The position numbers and the translations under genes are program-made. The notes under the pieces were generated by a model that saw nothing but the letters and a program-made list of their open reading frames with translations, ran no database searches and had not been told where the DNA came from. A stretch of 64,000 nucleotides of DNA from positions 2,685,454-2,749,453 of the forward strand of contig NW_002060946.1 of NCBI RefSeq assembly GCF_000150275.1. Direction: 5' to 3'. Origin of the DNA: Trichoplax adhaerens. Its lineage: Eukaryota > Placozoa > Uniplacotomia > Trichoplacea > Trichoplacidae. Of the stretch, positions 35,660 to 48,441 are shown in pieces (position 1 is the stretch's first letter; every line of letters starts with the position of its first letter).

Positions 35660-38600
35660 ATGGCAGAAGAATCATTAGCAAAGAGCCTATTAATCGAAGA
35701 AGCCTTTTATACCGCTTTAGCCAATGGCAACGTCAAAGCTAGCCGAGCACGTTGTTTATTCCTTGGCGATAAAAATAGCGGCAAAAGTTCACTCTTTCGT
35801 GTTTTAAGCGGTCAAATGTCCAAGGTAATGCGTAAAATGTCATTAATATCGGATGCAGACGATGCCATGACTTCCGATGGTATTCTTGCTCGAACAAGAT
35901 CAGATTCACTACTACCTCCTGGACTAGATGCACTAATGGATAGTGCAGGTGAAAGTGATGAAGTTTTTAGAGATGATATTCCATTGCGTCCACAACGCCG
36001 ATCTTCTTTTATCCGAAGTAGTAATCAACAAGGTTGGTCACCTAATAATTCAATAAGCAGTGAATCTGGCAGTACAAGCGGTAATCAAGCTAGCGGCTCA
36101 TCATCGAATCCACAGTTGAGTGATTTTGATCGCCATGCTGGCAAATTGATTGCTCACGCCTTAAAACAACTTTATTTTCGAAATACTAATAAATCTAAAT
36201 TAGCGGAATGCTCCACTTGGGATAAACGTATTCCTTACGATAGCGTTGTTAGCTATCTTAAATCAACATCATCAACAGTTACGGAAGATTTGAACTCGAC
36301 TGCACGCTTGCGTTTAGATTTTTGGGATATATCTGGCCATAAATTAACACGTAGTGTTCATCATGTACACTTAGCTAAATTTGGTGTTAATTTAATTGTA
36401 TTCAATGCCGTGAGTATGTTGGCACAAGAAGAGAAACAATTACAAAGTTTACATTACTGGTTAAACTCGATACGTACATATACAACTCCCACAACACCTG
36501 TTCTACTAGTTGGTACTCACGGCGATGAATTATCATCCGATGACATTAAGAATATCAATAGGCAATTAAATAAACATTTTATGCAATCATTTGGTGGACA
36601 GATAGCTCGTAGTAGCTACGATTCAGTAATGTTTTTAGTAGAATCACAGCACGGAATTAAAGATGAAGGGGCTGCTAGATTATTGGAGAAAATGTTCGAT
36701 TGCGCCAGGAGACAAGAATATTCCACTCATGCAATCCCACTAAGTTGGGTTATGTTCCGTGAACAATTAACACGATTGCATAAAGAACACAATATTCGAT
36801 GTGTAACTGTCAGCTCGCTTAGGAAATTAGCAAGACAAGTTTGCAATATCACATCAGAACAAGAGCAAACTCAAGTCTTGGAATATTTACATCACGGACG
36901 AAAAATTATCTATCCAGGTATGTTATAACAATAACTTTTCATAACATTTTAACTGAGTTTTTTAGTAGTGATATTTATTAATAAAGTAGCTCGATTTGCT
37001 AGCATTCCATACTATAACTAGGGTAGAAGCTGTAGTTTGTACTCATACTCCACCAAAAGTACAATACTGTACACTAAATTATATTTTTTGAATAGTTAAC
37101 AGTACATTCTTTAAATACTCTTGTATTACTTGTTTATTCAGTTATCGTTTGTGATATCAAGACCAAAGTGTAATTACTGTAATAGTTCAGATTTTACATT
37201 AACATTTCTTTACAGACTGCAATCAGTTGAAAATTACTTTCGTCTTGTTAGTTTTTGTATCATATAAACATCATTTCTAGGATACTCTATAGCTAACTTT
37301 AGGTATAATTATTATTTTTATGAAAATAATAAATAAATATAATATCCTATCTCAGAACATCAAAAAAAGATACGCGTCTACTCGTATACTATTATATTGA
37401 CTATATTTATTCCATGGCAGGCATAAGATTTATTTGCGTAATTTCGTCCTTGATCATTTTTTTTCCAATAGGGATACTTCACGGTGTTAAAAAAGATCAT
37501 GTGATTCTGAATACTTTTGTCATCATTGATACACAATGTGTCTTGGAAGCAATTACTGCGTTGATCTATCAACCAAGCCATTGTAAAGAAACTAAGCACT
37601 TTCAACACAAATGGGAGAGATTGACTAATTATGCTGTAGTCGACACTGATTTAATGTTACATGCATGGAAAAATTCCAAAGAACCAAGCGAAGTATTAGT
37701 CAGTTTGATGGAAGCACTGCATATTATTTATCGAATTGATGATAACTGTGATTTTTTGACATCGCACCTTAAAGAAAAGAAAACTTTACAAGAATTTGAT
37801 AGTAAACGACCTGGCTTATTTTCTAGCATGAAGCCAGCGCGATTTATTATGCCATATTTACTTAAAAATCAAATGGATGAAAGTTTCTGGGAGGTTTCAT
37901 TAGATGATATTTCGTTCTATTTTGATTTCCATGGTTTCCTACCTCAGCCAATATTTATGTACACCATAATTGATATAATGTCTCAACGTGGTAAGAATGC
38001 TTCGTTAACGACAACGATATGCCAGACTGGAGGAATTTTCTCGTTATTTGATGATATCTATCATTTCAATTTACAACTTTATGCGGAAAAATGCCAATTT
38101 AAAATTACTGCAAGGTAAGTATTAGGCATTATACTTGTATCCTGATTATTGGTTCTCTTTATCTAATCTTTTTTAGCATGTTACGGTAATAATTAGATAA
38201 TGGAATAGTATCTTAAAAGACTTCTTAAATTATTCTTCAAGGTGTAAAGAAGGCTACTCAGCATGGTATTTGATGAATGAGCTCAATGTCATGGTTAAGA
38301 ATATTTGCGACAAGCACTTTCCAGATGTATTTTATCATTGTGGACCTGCGTGCCCAATGGATCGTTGTTTATCTGCTGATCAAGCATTTAATCGCGTTCA
38401 TGTGTTAAAGGTCGATTTCTTGAATCCTAACGCTGCTCTACAATGCGGACAAATTAGGGTCGATGAACATCCTCACGTAAAAGAATGGCTACCAGATGAT
38501 AATATCGAGGTAGGCACTCGATAGTTATTTACGTAATCTTTACTAAATTGTTGCGGTTGCAATACTGCTTGCTAAATTCAATTAAAATTAAATTATGAAG

Positions 38601-39087
38601 ATACTGTATATCGTAGTATCATAATCTATTTGTATTTTATATTTAGCAAGATATTCGTAGATGTACGCCTATATTCAAATATAATTTACATCTAAATTAT
38701 AGGAAAATTCTTGAAAACAATTTTATTAACGGTATATACTATTAATTTTAGGCAACTATTGCCGCGTTAAAAGATCGCAAGAATGAACAGTCTCTGGATA
38801 ATCATATTGATCATTTATCACAAAGTACACACGATGAATTATGCCGTTTGTTAAATCAACATACGCCATCAGTTAAAGACTGGCGATGGCTTGCGCTTGA
38901 ATTAATGGAGATTACAACACAACAGTTGGTACGCTTCAAACTACAAGACAGTCCCAGTAGTAGCCTATTAGCTGAATGGGGTAAAAAATCTCATAGCACT
39001 GTCCAATTGTTAATCAAAAAGCTTCAAGACATCAAGCGAGATGATTGCGTTCAGATTCTATCGCAATGGATCGAGAATCATTTCTAA
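35660..39087 (+). CDS. Roc-COR-Death domain protein (ROCO family)
   Basis: Exons 35660-36917, 37472-38114, 38242-38509, 38752-39087 give 834 aa in phase. A short N-terminal helix (EEAFYTALANGNVKASRAR) leads into a Ras-like Roc domain: P-loop GDKNSGKS (36-43), DxxG in FWDISGHK (D223, G226), and THGD (286-289) where NKxD is usual. A Ser-rich insert of about 100 residues (roughly 65-160) separates the P-loop from the rest. The COR region follows (IPLSWVMFREQLTRL, then ILNTFVIIDTQCVLEAI, then KRPGLFSSMKPARFIMPYLL). The last ~80 residues form a Death domain (VKDWRWLALELMEI, LLAEWGKKSHSTVQLLIKKL). The order matches the C-terminal half of DAPK1, but kinase, ankyrin and LRR parts are absent. A role in stress, death or innate signalling is inferred. 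Confidence 0.85.
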
Positions 39088-41093
39088 TATCGATAAAAAA
39101 TTTTAATGTAGATTACGTATCAATCTTTGAAAAAATATATGATTGACGAATAGAGATAGACTCTATTTTTTGTTATGCTTACAATATAGTAGAATCGCAT
39201 TATAATATCAAAAATTATGGTAAACGGCAGCACACTCATCCGAAACTGAATAGCATAACATTTTTAAAAGATGATATGATGCAGAAACAGGTTCCTGACG
39301 CATAATACACTAGTAAAATTTGATAGTAATGTAACATAGCACTGGATTGAGACGGTATAATAAAATATTTTGCCATTTTGATTACGTTCAATTACATTCT
39401 AGTAATTAGAATTATTTTGATTTCTTATCTATTTTTTATTAGTTATTGTATGACATCTTTACCGCTCATATAGTAATGAAAATCTTTTGGATTTACTATT
39501 TGATAGTTTGTTGTATTGTAATAAAGATATAGCCATATACGATATACGACTCGTATATACGAGTAAGTGTATAGGTGGATTAAACATAAGGCATCCACGT
39601 ATAGATATTTTATGACAGCTATGTGCGAAGTTCATATCGTTGATAAAATATTCTCCAAAATACTTCGTGGATCAATTTTTACGAACTTGTGATTTCGGTA
39701 TATCCACGCTCATGCACTTAGTGCATCATTTGTTACAATATTTTTTCGTTCATTGTGGTTTTACTGTTTTAATTGTAACTGTACTTGTTTTACTGCTTCT
39801 TAATGGTGACTATGTAAATTTTGTTGCAAGCTCGATAACATGGTACATAACTATTAATGGAAGGATCGATGATGGCTTCCGTATTTGTAATGGATAATTA
39901 TATGTGTTGCTAATTTCTTAGGATAGTTATCCTGGATGTAATGCGGTATTAATTACTTGATTACAGTATCACTGCAGTGACGTAATTATGGTAATTAATT
40001 TAAACTATCTGCATTTTAAATTATAGTTTTTCGCATCAATGTTGAATATATTCATTAGTCTCTTAAGACTGTCACATCCGAAGCTACTTGATTATTTTTC
40101 GCTGCTACTTCATTAGCATTATGCCAGTTTCTTAGAGCTGATCATAATGTAGTAGGCTAATAAAGTAGGATTTGTGCTATATTAATAAGATCAAATTTTT
40201 AATTACCATGCCGCAAATAAGTAGATAAGGTTGGATTCTTGCAATTGCTTCCCTAACTACAATGACTACAGTAGTTACAAGTAAATCATTAAGTTTGAAA
40301 TCATATAAAAATGATTTTTTATTCTACTATCCTATCAAAATCTCTGGCTAATTAGCCTATGTAAAATAAAAGAATTATCATTTTATAAATCAATTGATCA
40401 ATAATTAGTGTTACAGTAATTGACCATAGCTGTTAGTTTTATTAGATTTGATAAAACGTTTCGGCAAGTTAGGTATCAGTAAAAATTTTAATTTAAACTG
40501 CGATACTTTAGTTACGAATACAAGTACGATCTCCTAATGTTGAATATGATTACGAATTTAAGGCAGTTAGCTAAAATGAAAAGGTAATCTGTGGAAAGAA
40601 TCATACTATTTTATTCATCATTGAATCCGATTATAGTTTGTGTACTGTAAGTTCGGTATTTTATTGTAATTTTACAAGATGTTGATCGTCAATTACTGGT
40701 CAACATTGTAGTTGTTATACTTTTATTTTTGAAATACAGACTGAATAATAATATAATAATTACAATATCTTGAGGTAAAATATGAAACATGTTTAGTCCA
40801 ATTCTTTCCATTACCATTAGTATGCAATGATAATTTTGAACTCATAAAAATTCTTTTATAATATAAAAATATGATTTATCAAATGTTACGGCATTGTCTA
40901 GGATATACTCATGATTAATAAAATATGATATTTAATTATAGGATATTCGATTCATGCAAATTTCTCCATCATTAAATATTAAGTTTTCATTAACACAAAA
41001 AAGGAAATACTTTCCAACTAGTTTCATCGTATGCCATCATATACTAAAATCTTCCTACATTGAGTTAAGTCATATTTTGCAGTGAAAATCAGT
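39088..41093. other. Intergenic, 3' flank of the Roc-COR-Death gene
   Basis: AT-rich spacer. A plus-strand frame at about 39711-39897 encodes a short hydrophobic peptide, but it is within chance expectation and lacks any motif. No gene recognised. Confidence 0.4.
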
Positions 41094-41193
41094 TTACTGA
41101 CGTAGGAAAAACCAGTTAATAATGTTTATAAATACATCCGCTTGACATTCCGCTTCGGTCGAAGGATGTGGGACTCCAAGATATAATAGCATC
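41094..41193 (-). CDS. Second copy of the APEH terminal exon (possible alternative last exon)
   Basis: A minus-strand acceptor (tatatacag) is followed by 100 bases ending in TAA at 41094-41096. The true APEH last exon (43326-43425) is also exactly 100 bases with the same entry phase. The translation (LLYLGVPHPSTEAECQADV, then FINIINWFFLRQ) parallels the true exon (LLSYPGNNHSLSEVECEADV, then FMNVVNWFSRRQ). The residue aligned with the catalytic His is kept. It lies 2.1 kb beyond the normal stop and would splice in frame from the penultimate APEH exon. No other APEH exon was found near it. It is either a mutually exclusive last exon or the remnant of a duplicate; the lack of stops or frameshifts favours selection. 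Confidence 0.75.
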
Positions 41194-41510
41194 CTGTATA
41201 TAATTTTACATGATGTTTATATTGCTAGCTGTACATTGAAGCCTGCCAAAAGGAGACTAGCATCTATAGCTTTATTGTGCTACAGAAACAGTTAGGTAGC
41301 CCACTTTATTACGTACTAGATAACTATGGAAAGAATAGCACATCATAGTCCAATTGGCGCTGATAAATAAATAATATATTAGATATGTATTTTGATGGCC
41401 ATCCCATTCATACAGGTATAATACAACTGTATCTACTACTTCAGTTTCATGGAATAAATTTTTAATATTAAGACTTTGGCAGTTCTAAAGGCAATGACGA
41501 TCTTCCATAT

Positions 41511-41705
41511 TAACAGTCACACACATTAAAGTAATTTTTTTGTTGGTATATCCTTTCTGCTTCGATTCTATAGCTACCACATACAAACCCTCTTTCCTTC
41601 ACTATTTCATTTTAACAGTTACACACATTAAAGTAATTTTTTGTTGATATCTCTTTTCTGCTTTGATTCTACAGCCGTCATATACAAAACCTTATTTTCT
41701 TTTAT
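41511..41705. repeat. Two diverged tandem copies, period 102 bp
   Basis: TAACAGT(C/T)ACACACATTAAA begins at 41511 and at 41613. Both are followed by GTAATTTTTT, then a CTTTTCTGCTTTGATTCTA-like block and a CATACAAA block. Copies differ by scattered substitutions and small indels. Confidence 0.8.
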
Positions 41706-43325
41706 GGCATACAGTAAAGGATAATGGATATACTATAAGACCACTTTGCTGCTTTGTTTATGCTTAGAAATAAGAACCCGCTCTTGTTAAAATCTCGAAG
41801 CCACCTGTAGACTGTGGCGAACCCGTTTTATAACTCCTTAGGTTCACTATACACTAACTTGAAATTTGAGTTATTCAATTTGAGCAAATCTCTAACGTGA
41901 CACAATTAGGTAAATACGGTAATTAACCTTAAAATTATTGTTAATTAATAGCACGTTTGATAGAGAAGAATTATTTTTCTTTTCCCGCATAATAACATTT
42001 GAAATTGGCTAAGATAAACTGGATAATCACTTAGCCTCTACGACAACAATTTCCATAACTTATTAATCACTACATAATTTTATATAGCTGTCAGCGACTA
42101 CCTTGTAGGAACATAGTATAAATAGTACTAGTAACCCGTTCATCGTACCAACCATCAATCAATTATTGTATTAACCATAGCAGACTATTTCACTTCTAGT
42201 TCTACCATTCGGCACTTCTTGCTACTACTGAAAGTAGATGAAAAAATCTCTACACGGCATTCATGTTCACAGTAGAATGTGACATTAGTGGATCGATTTA
42301 CATATTCATTCATATAGTACTCGAAAACATACTTGTGATATTTTCTTGTGCCATTTCCTGTGGATTTCTCATTGTAATATCTCACATACATTACATCATG
42401 GTTTATAGCTTACAACATCCCTACATATTTTATAACACGGAAAATTACGGCCGCAGAACGATGGCTGAATGTATTAAACCAGTAACTTCTTGATGTTATA
42501 CTTTATTGAACACTTAAGCTCCTGAAAAATATAAAATGGTTCTAAAGAATACTGTTTTGTCTACAACTGTGATTTATGCTCAATATTTAATTGAGGTGTT
42601 ATATTAGGAGTTAGTAAAGTTATGCTAGTTGTTGCTCGTTCTTATACTTTGTTTACTACTGCATCATATCTTGACGTAACCTCTCTCCGTTACGCCTTAT
42701 AACTCGCAAAATTGCAGTAGTGAAGGGATGATTAAATATACTAGTCAACATGGCCGCAGTGTTGTACTTCATTAATTACATACTAAAGTTGCTGACGCAT
42801 CACGAAAGCAGCACTGGTTAACATTGCTATTTTTTGCTATTTTTTAAGGGCCGACTGCATAATATTACTTCGGACCCGATTAGATGTCAAATATGAGACT
42901 TGTTACTTCTGCTTTTTAGTAGATGTAGAACATGAGTATAAAGATAATTTATTCGGAGATGTTGTCCGTTATATGAGCCTTTAATTAAGCAAGCATACTA
43001 TTATCTAGAATCCAGCTACGATCAGTAAAAAGTAGCACTAATATCCATATTTCTAGGTATAAAATAAAACAATTTATATCGCATGATACCGATTGAACAG
43101 TAACTTCTACAAATAGTTAAAAACATTTATTTTGATAACGAAATTTACTCCGTATAGTTATCCTAATAACTATTGTAAATTTCTCTCTAGATATAACATT
43201 TTACCGTAGTACAAAACTGTAATGTCTTTCAACTAGTTACAATCATAAATTATGTTATAATTATCACTTATCAGAAATTTCTACATAACATTAAACTATA
43301 TTATACTGTATGTACTGAAATTTCT
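41706..43325. other. DNA between the duplicate exon and APEH, no gene recognised
   Basis: AT-rich. Overlapping open frames on both strands at 42185-42493 (68 and 76 codons) are the only long ones. The minus one has a plausible peptide with four cysteines, but no joining exon was found. If the duplicate APEH exon is used, this is an APEH alternative intron. Confidence 0.35.
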
Positions 43326-46300
43326 TTATTGACGCCGGGAAAACCAATTGACAACGTTCATGAATACGTCAGCTTCGCATTCTACTTCACTCAAAGAGTG
43401 ATTATTTCCAGGATAAGACAACAACCTGTATGCAATTTCGTGCAATTAGTATAGTATATTTTCTAAGAAGTACATAAACACTAACGTTTCTGGTCAAAAA
43501 TGTACGTAAATAAAGTAGCGACTAAGATCACGAGTAAGAATTTGTCCATAGACTTTAAGAAGCCCACTTGGATAAGTAGATCAAAATTCAAAGTTAGGTA
43601 ATATATACACTATATGACATTTACACTCAGCTCATAAATTCATAATTTTAATGTCTAACCTGGTCTCAATACCGCGAGCTTTCAAAGCACGAAAGAACTC
43701 TCGGCCTTGATATGGAGGTACTCTTTCGTCGTCTTCTCCCAATAAGATGAGTGTTGGCGTTCGAACCTATCCGGCATAAGTTAATATTTCATAATATACA
43801 TCTTTTGTTCGTATTTTCAATTTACTTAACAATAAGTAGAGTTATTGTAAGGAGTACTGCAAACACTGTAAAAGTTACTACTTCGTACTTGCGATATATA
43901 ATTCATTGGTGATTGATTTATCATCTTAGAGTAAACATCGGACGAAGAGAGATTACGAAAGTCCCATTTAAATCCGGCTTCAACGTAGCACCTACGCAAC
44001 ATACATTCTCATTCATTTACTACCTAATTTCATGCAATCTAGTATTCCTGATACGTGCAAAAGACGATTTATATGATTTGATAGAGATATACATGCAATC
44101 AGTCCTTACCAATCGGGAATATCGGTAACGTTTAACATACCTGAAGGCAATTTATAGAAGAATATAAATAATAAAATCTAAGTTAAGCCGTGAGAGATTT
44201 GCCTATTCATATCTCAGTGTTATAACTCACTTGCAATATCAGTCACAGGATTTCGCACTGCACAAGCTTTGAAGAGATCCTTTAGTAATTATGAGTAGAT
44301 TAAAACTTGAATTATTTTCAGGTTGGAAATATTAAGTTAATGAAATTATGAAATCGGTTGAGTAAGCCGTCATAAAAGTTAATTGCAAACTATACACAAA
44401 TCGTTTGAGAGTTCCGATAATGCCTTACTCACAGGAAACTGTCCAACCATATGAGTTCCTAAGAATCCACCATGTGATCCACCAAAAATGAAGACCTTTT
44501 CATTATTAATATTTCCGTTCTTTAAAATATAGTCCACTGCTGACTGTGGAATAACATTATATGTACATTACATATCACAAAGGTAAATAACTACGTAGAG
44601 AATACGGATTATTTTTATCCATTTTTATTCTTGGGCATTGAAATTCGTCTTACTTTTACGTCAGCAACGTCAACGATACCGACATTTCCTATAAGAGAAT
44701 CAATACCCTGTTGGCCATATCCCATAGAACCTCGATAGTTTACTACATACGAAAAACGTTAATTAAGATATTAGTGATTCGTTCTTAACAACAGTAATTT
44801 TATTGCTACTTGATTTCAGAGTTACCTTGCAAAACGGCATATCCTAACAGACAGAAGCAATAATAATAAATTTGATAATAACTATAAAATGCTGAGTGAG
44901 GTCCTCCTACGAATGCAACAGACTTAAATGTTTATTTTTATTCTAGAGGTTCGATTTAAATAACTTTGAAGGTAGATTTTGCTATTATACCATGTGGCAC
45001 AACGATAAGAGGTGGCGATGTTACCGCTGTAGGCTTAATAAATATAGCATCAAATTCTAGTAATCGTGAAAGAACTAAATTAGTGTTGATTTGATGGGTT
45101 TTGGGAACGTTTATTGATTTTTACCATCAATCAAGGTGTCATCAGAAACCTTCAAAGTAATTACTTCCCATGATATTCTATCATCAGCTATAACGTTCTC
45201 TGATTAAATGATTACGTAAAAATGGTTAGAAAAAGTCTTTCCAATTTGATATTAGAAAACAGCTTAAGAATACAAATTAATTTCAATTTCTTCGCAAAGT
45301 GTAATGTGCAAGCAACATTTAGAGAGACAGTGCAGATAGAATTACCGAATTCAATCCAATCCATACTTGTTAAGGCATGATCACTTGCAGATGGTATTGC
45401 GGCTATCATCTAAAAACGTGAATTACAACATGAATAGCCTACTATTTCTATAACAGTAGTTACAGAACTTATTTCTAATGTAGTACAATAAGACAAACCA
45501 ATCGATCCGAAATTGCCGGTGATGCATAAGATGCGAGCAGAATGTTTCTATGTACGTCGATGACACTCCAACACCCTCTTTCATTATCTTACAATTATTT
45601 AAAGATTTAGTTAGATATTATTGATTACGTAATTGTTAGCTCCAATGTAAAGTTAATGAGTACCTTTGGTTATACAGTTAATCTTTTTATTAATAGTATC
45701 GACTTCGAAGATATCCTTAGTTTCAAATATAAAAATTATGTATGATAATCAGTTGTTAGGTTTTAATATAATTACATAGTCTGAATCAACATTGAAATGG
45801 TAAAGATTACTTGATAAACTCTTCGGATAGTATGAAAGTACAGTTTATTTCCGTCTTTGTTCCAACATCGTTTCGGTAACTCCATGCTATATATGCCACA
45901 GAAGTCATTATCTTTTAATGTAAAATGTAAACATAAGTGATAACACCAATTACATTATTACAAAAAGTTTGACAAAATTTGAATATCACACAACTCTTAG
46001 GTTTAGAAACTTCTTCAACCAATGTTGAGCGTTCTCTTGTGTTCCAGTCAATCTAGTTATATGAAAGAGTCAAAATATCCTGCTTATTCTAAACATGAGT
46101 AAGGCTTTTAATAAGAAATTATCCATTACTTGCATAAGTGCTGCGCAATTGTGATGTGGCCCACCAGATGGATAACGTATATAAACCTGTATATCACATG
46201 AAGGGTAATTAGATGTTTATTGTACGCTGGACTTTACCATTAAAATATCATATACTAACAAGCTTAGTTCCCTGAGGATTGAATCGAGGAGAATATATAG

Positions 46301-48441
46301 TATAATTTTCTTCAGTGAGTTGCTCTAGAATTACATTATTATGAATACAAAATTTTATTGTAGACAAACTATATATTCGTAGTTTGATAAGCATGAAGCA
46401 TTTAGTAACAGGCAAAACTTAAAAAAATTATAAAGCATTTACCAAACTTTGAATCATCTACAGGGATGTAGTATAAGGCATTTCTAATCCAAACAATAAT
46501 GGTATAGTTATAGTTGAAAGGTTAATATTGTAGTAATCGTAAACGTAAGCACTAGCATACAACCAACCTTCGGCTTGAGCAATAAATGATTCCTAATCGC
46601 CATGGCTCATTATTCCATCCAGCACATACAATGCCAGAACTATCACGACACCAAATTGCCTGAAATCCGAAACAGTATTTACAATTATCAACATTGATAA
46701 AGCATTTACTGAGTACAGTATAGGCTGTATAGTATTTTTAAATTCATATACTTGGCCGGGAGAGATATTTGAAGGAACATCAAGGATTCGAACTGCTCCA
46801 GTATCGATATCTAAAACTACTAAAACTGGTTGATGCACCGGTTCTCTTTCTCCCCAACTTTCTTGAGCCACAAACTTATCTAACTGTAGTTGTTAAGTGA
46901 AAACAAATTTACATAATTAGAAATTATTTAATGTTGGAATATAAATGAGGCAGCTTGCTATAACTATCGCGAAGAATTACTTTATTCGATGCATTTTCGG
47001 TATCATCGCCTACAATTATAAATGTTAAATAAAAAAAATTAGCGAGAATATAGTTTAAAATGGCTACCGTAGTGTTTTAATTTGCCATTACGTTTCTTGT
47101 CGTTGTCATCATTTATATTCGAATCGAAATAAGTCTTAAGAGATTTTTTCTCTTTCTCGGCCACATATAAAATAAATTTTTCGTTTGGGGACCATCTCAG
47201 ACTAGAAAATGTTGCTAAAGCAACAACTTAACATGGTTACAATCTCAATATATAATTATTTAATATCATTTTTAGATTACTATCCATAATGATTGGTTTA
47301 CTTTTAAGAACATGATGAGTAATAAATACAGCGTAAATTAATACATTTAATAATTGCAAATATAGATAGGTTTTTAAAGACTAACATTGGCTAGCTAAGA
47401 AAAGGGAGATGATAGTCTTTTCCAGATTTACGTACCGTCTACAATAACTTTTCCGTGTTTCTTTATAGCTGTCAGATCATAGCTTCGGAGTAGGCCATTT
47501 GCAGTCCAAACCTGTATGATATGCAAGTAATCATGGGATAAGTGTTTAATATGAGTGAAAGCAAGGTTCATTGCAAGCGGATCTAAAGTAATGGAAGTGC
47601 AGCAGATATTTTAGTTTACTATTAGGCATCGTTCAGTATAACTTACCGATAATATTTGCTTATCTTGATCTGATTTGTTCAATCTTTCTGTCTTTAGTAC
47701 AGCTTTTAGTTTACCAGTGTCAGAATAACTGACTTGTTTATAGCTACGTCGATTTATATTATATATGATATAGGTATTATTAGCAAAACTGTAGAGCATC
47801 CGATATTGATTTTATGTCAATCTTATACAGAATTATTACTGGAAACACCTGTAGCGGTGTATTGGACTATCTCGAAGCGATTGCATTTTAAGGGATAATT
47901 CAATTATGATACAGAATTGTGATGATGATGAGTACAAAGTACCTGTTCTCATCTGGCAAAGCCTGGATCCTGTCCACTTTCTCAATATGACCATCATGAC
48001 TTAAACGTATATGATGATGAAGAGTAAATTGGGTCATGGACAAGGTGTCCAGATTTCGTTGCGACCAGTTGGATGCGACTTGAAGGCCATTATTAGAAGG
48101 ATCAGCTAAAATTCTACCAGCCGTAACAGATGGTCGCTTACTGCACTGGCGATAAATTTGCTCCACTTGATTTAAAAGTTGTTGCTGCTAAGATATAAAT
48201 GGGTGGATCAAGTTCAAAAATTGGAATTCCGACTAACACTATGGGTTAATATTCATGGTCAAGATTATTCAATCATTCTTCGAGGGATGAATCCTATTAC
48301 TGTAGTTTATTCATCATCATGACGGTAATAAGATTAGAATTACTGTAGATATATTCTACTATCACTTAGTCATTTACCATTTTAGTCTTCAAAGCTGACT
48401 ATTACTATACGTTATATGTAGAATGGCTGACTTACTTCCAT
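43326..48441 (-). CDS. APEH: Acylamino-acid-releasing enzyme (acylaminoacyl peptidase, family S9C)
   Basis: 26 exons in transcript order: 48436-48441, 47943-48187, 47647-47788, 47436-47511, 47068-47214, 46981-47009, 46752-46883, 46568-46659, 46443-46483, 46260-46324, 46130-46186, 45995-46052, 45820-45911, 45664-45715, 45499-45575, 45346-45409, 45125-45199, 44991-45026, 44826-44906, 44654-44742, 44433-44543, 44231-44279, 44110-44140, 43889-43991, 43660-43766, 43326-43425. Phases close to 718 aa (human 732). A β-propeller is followed by an α/β-hydrolase domain: oxyanion region PHGGPHSAF, nucleophile Ser575 in FGGSHGGF, Asp663 in GEDDERVP, His695 in NNHSLSEVE. It is a cytosolic serine peptidase that releases N-acetylated residues from blocked peptides. 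The first coding exon holds two codons (ATG GAA). Confidence 0.96.

Noticed and set aside
39640-39897. 85-codon plus-strand frame with a transmembrane-like stretch
   Set aside because: Has no ATG at its stated start (a TTG), a hydrophobic run common in T-rich DNA, and no recognisable family.
42185-42493. Overlapping 68- and 76-codon frames on opposite strands
   Set aside because: Two strands open at once argues for chance, and no neighbouring exon joins in phase.
43913-44128. 71-codon plus-strand frame
   Set aside because: It is the antisense shadow of APEH exons 43889-43991 and 44110-44140.
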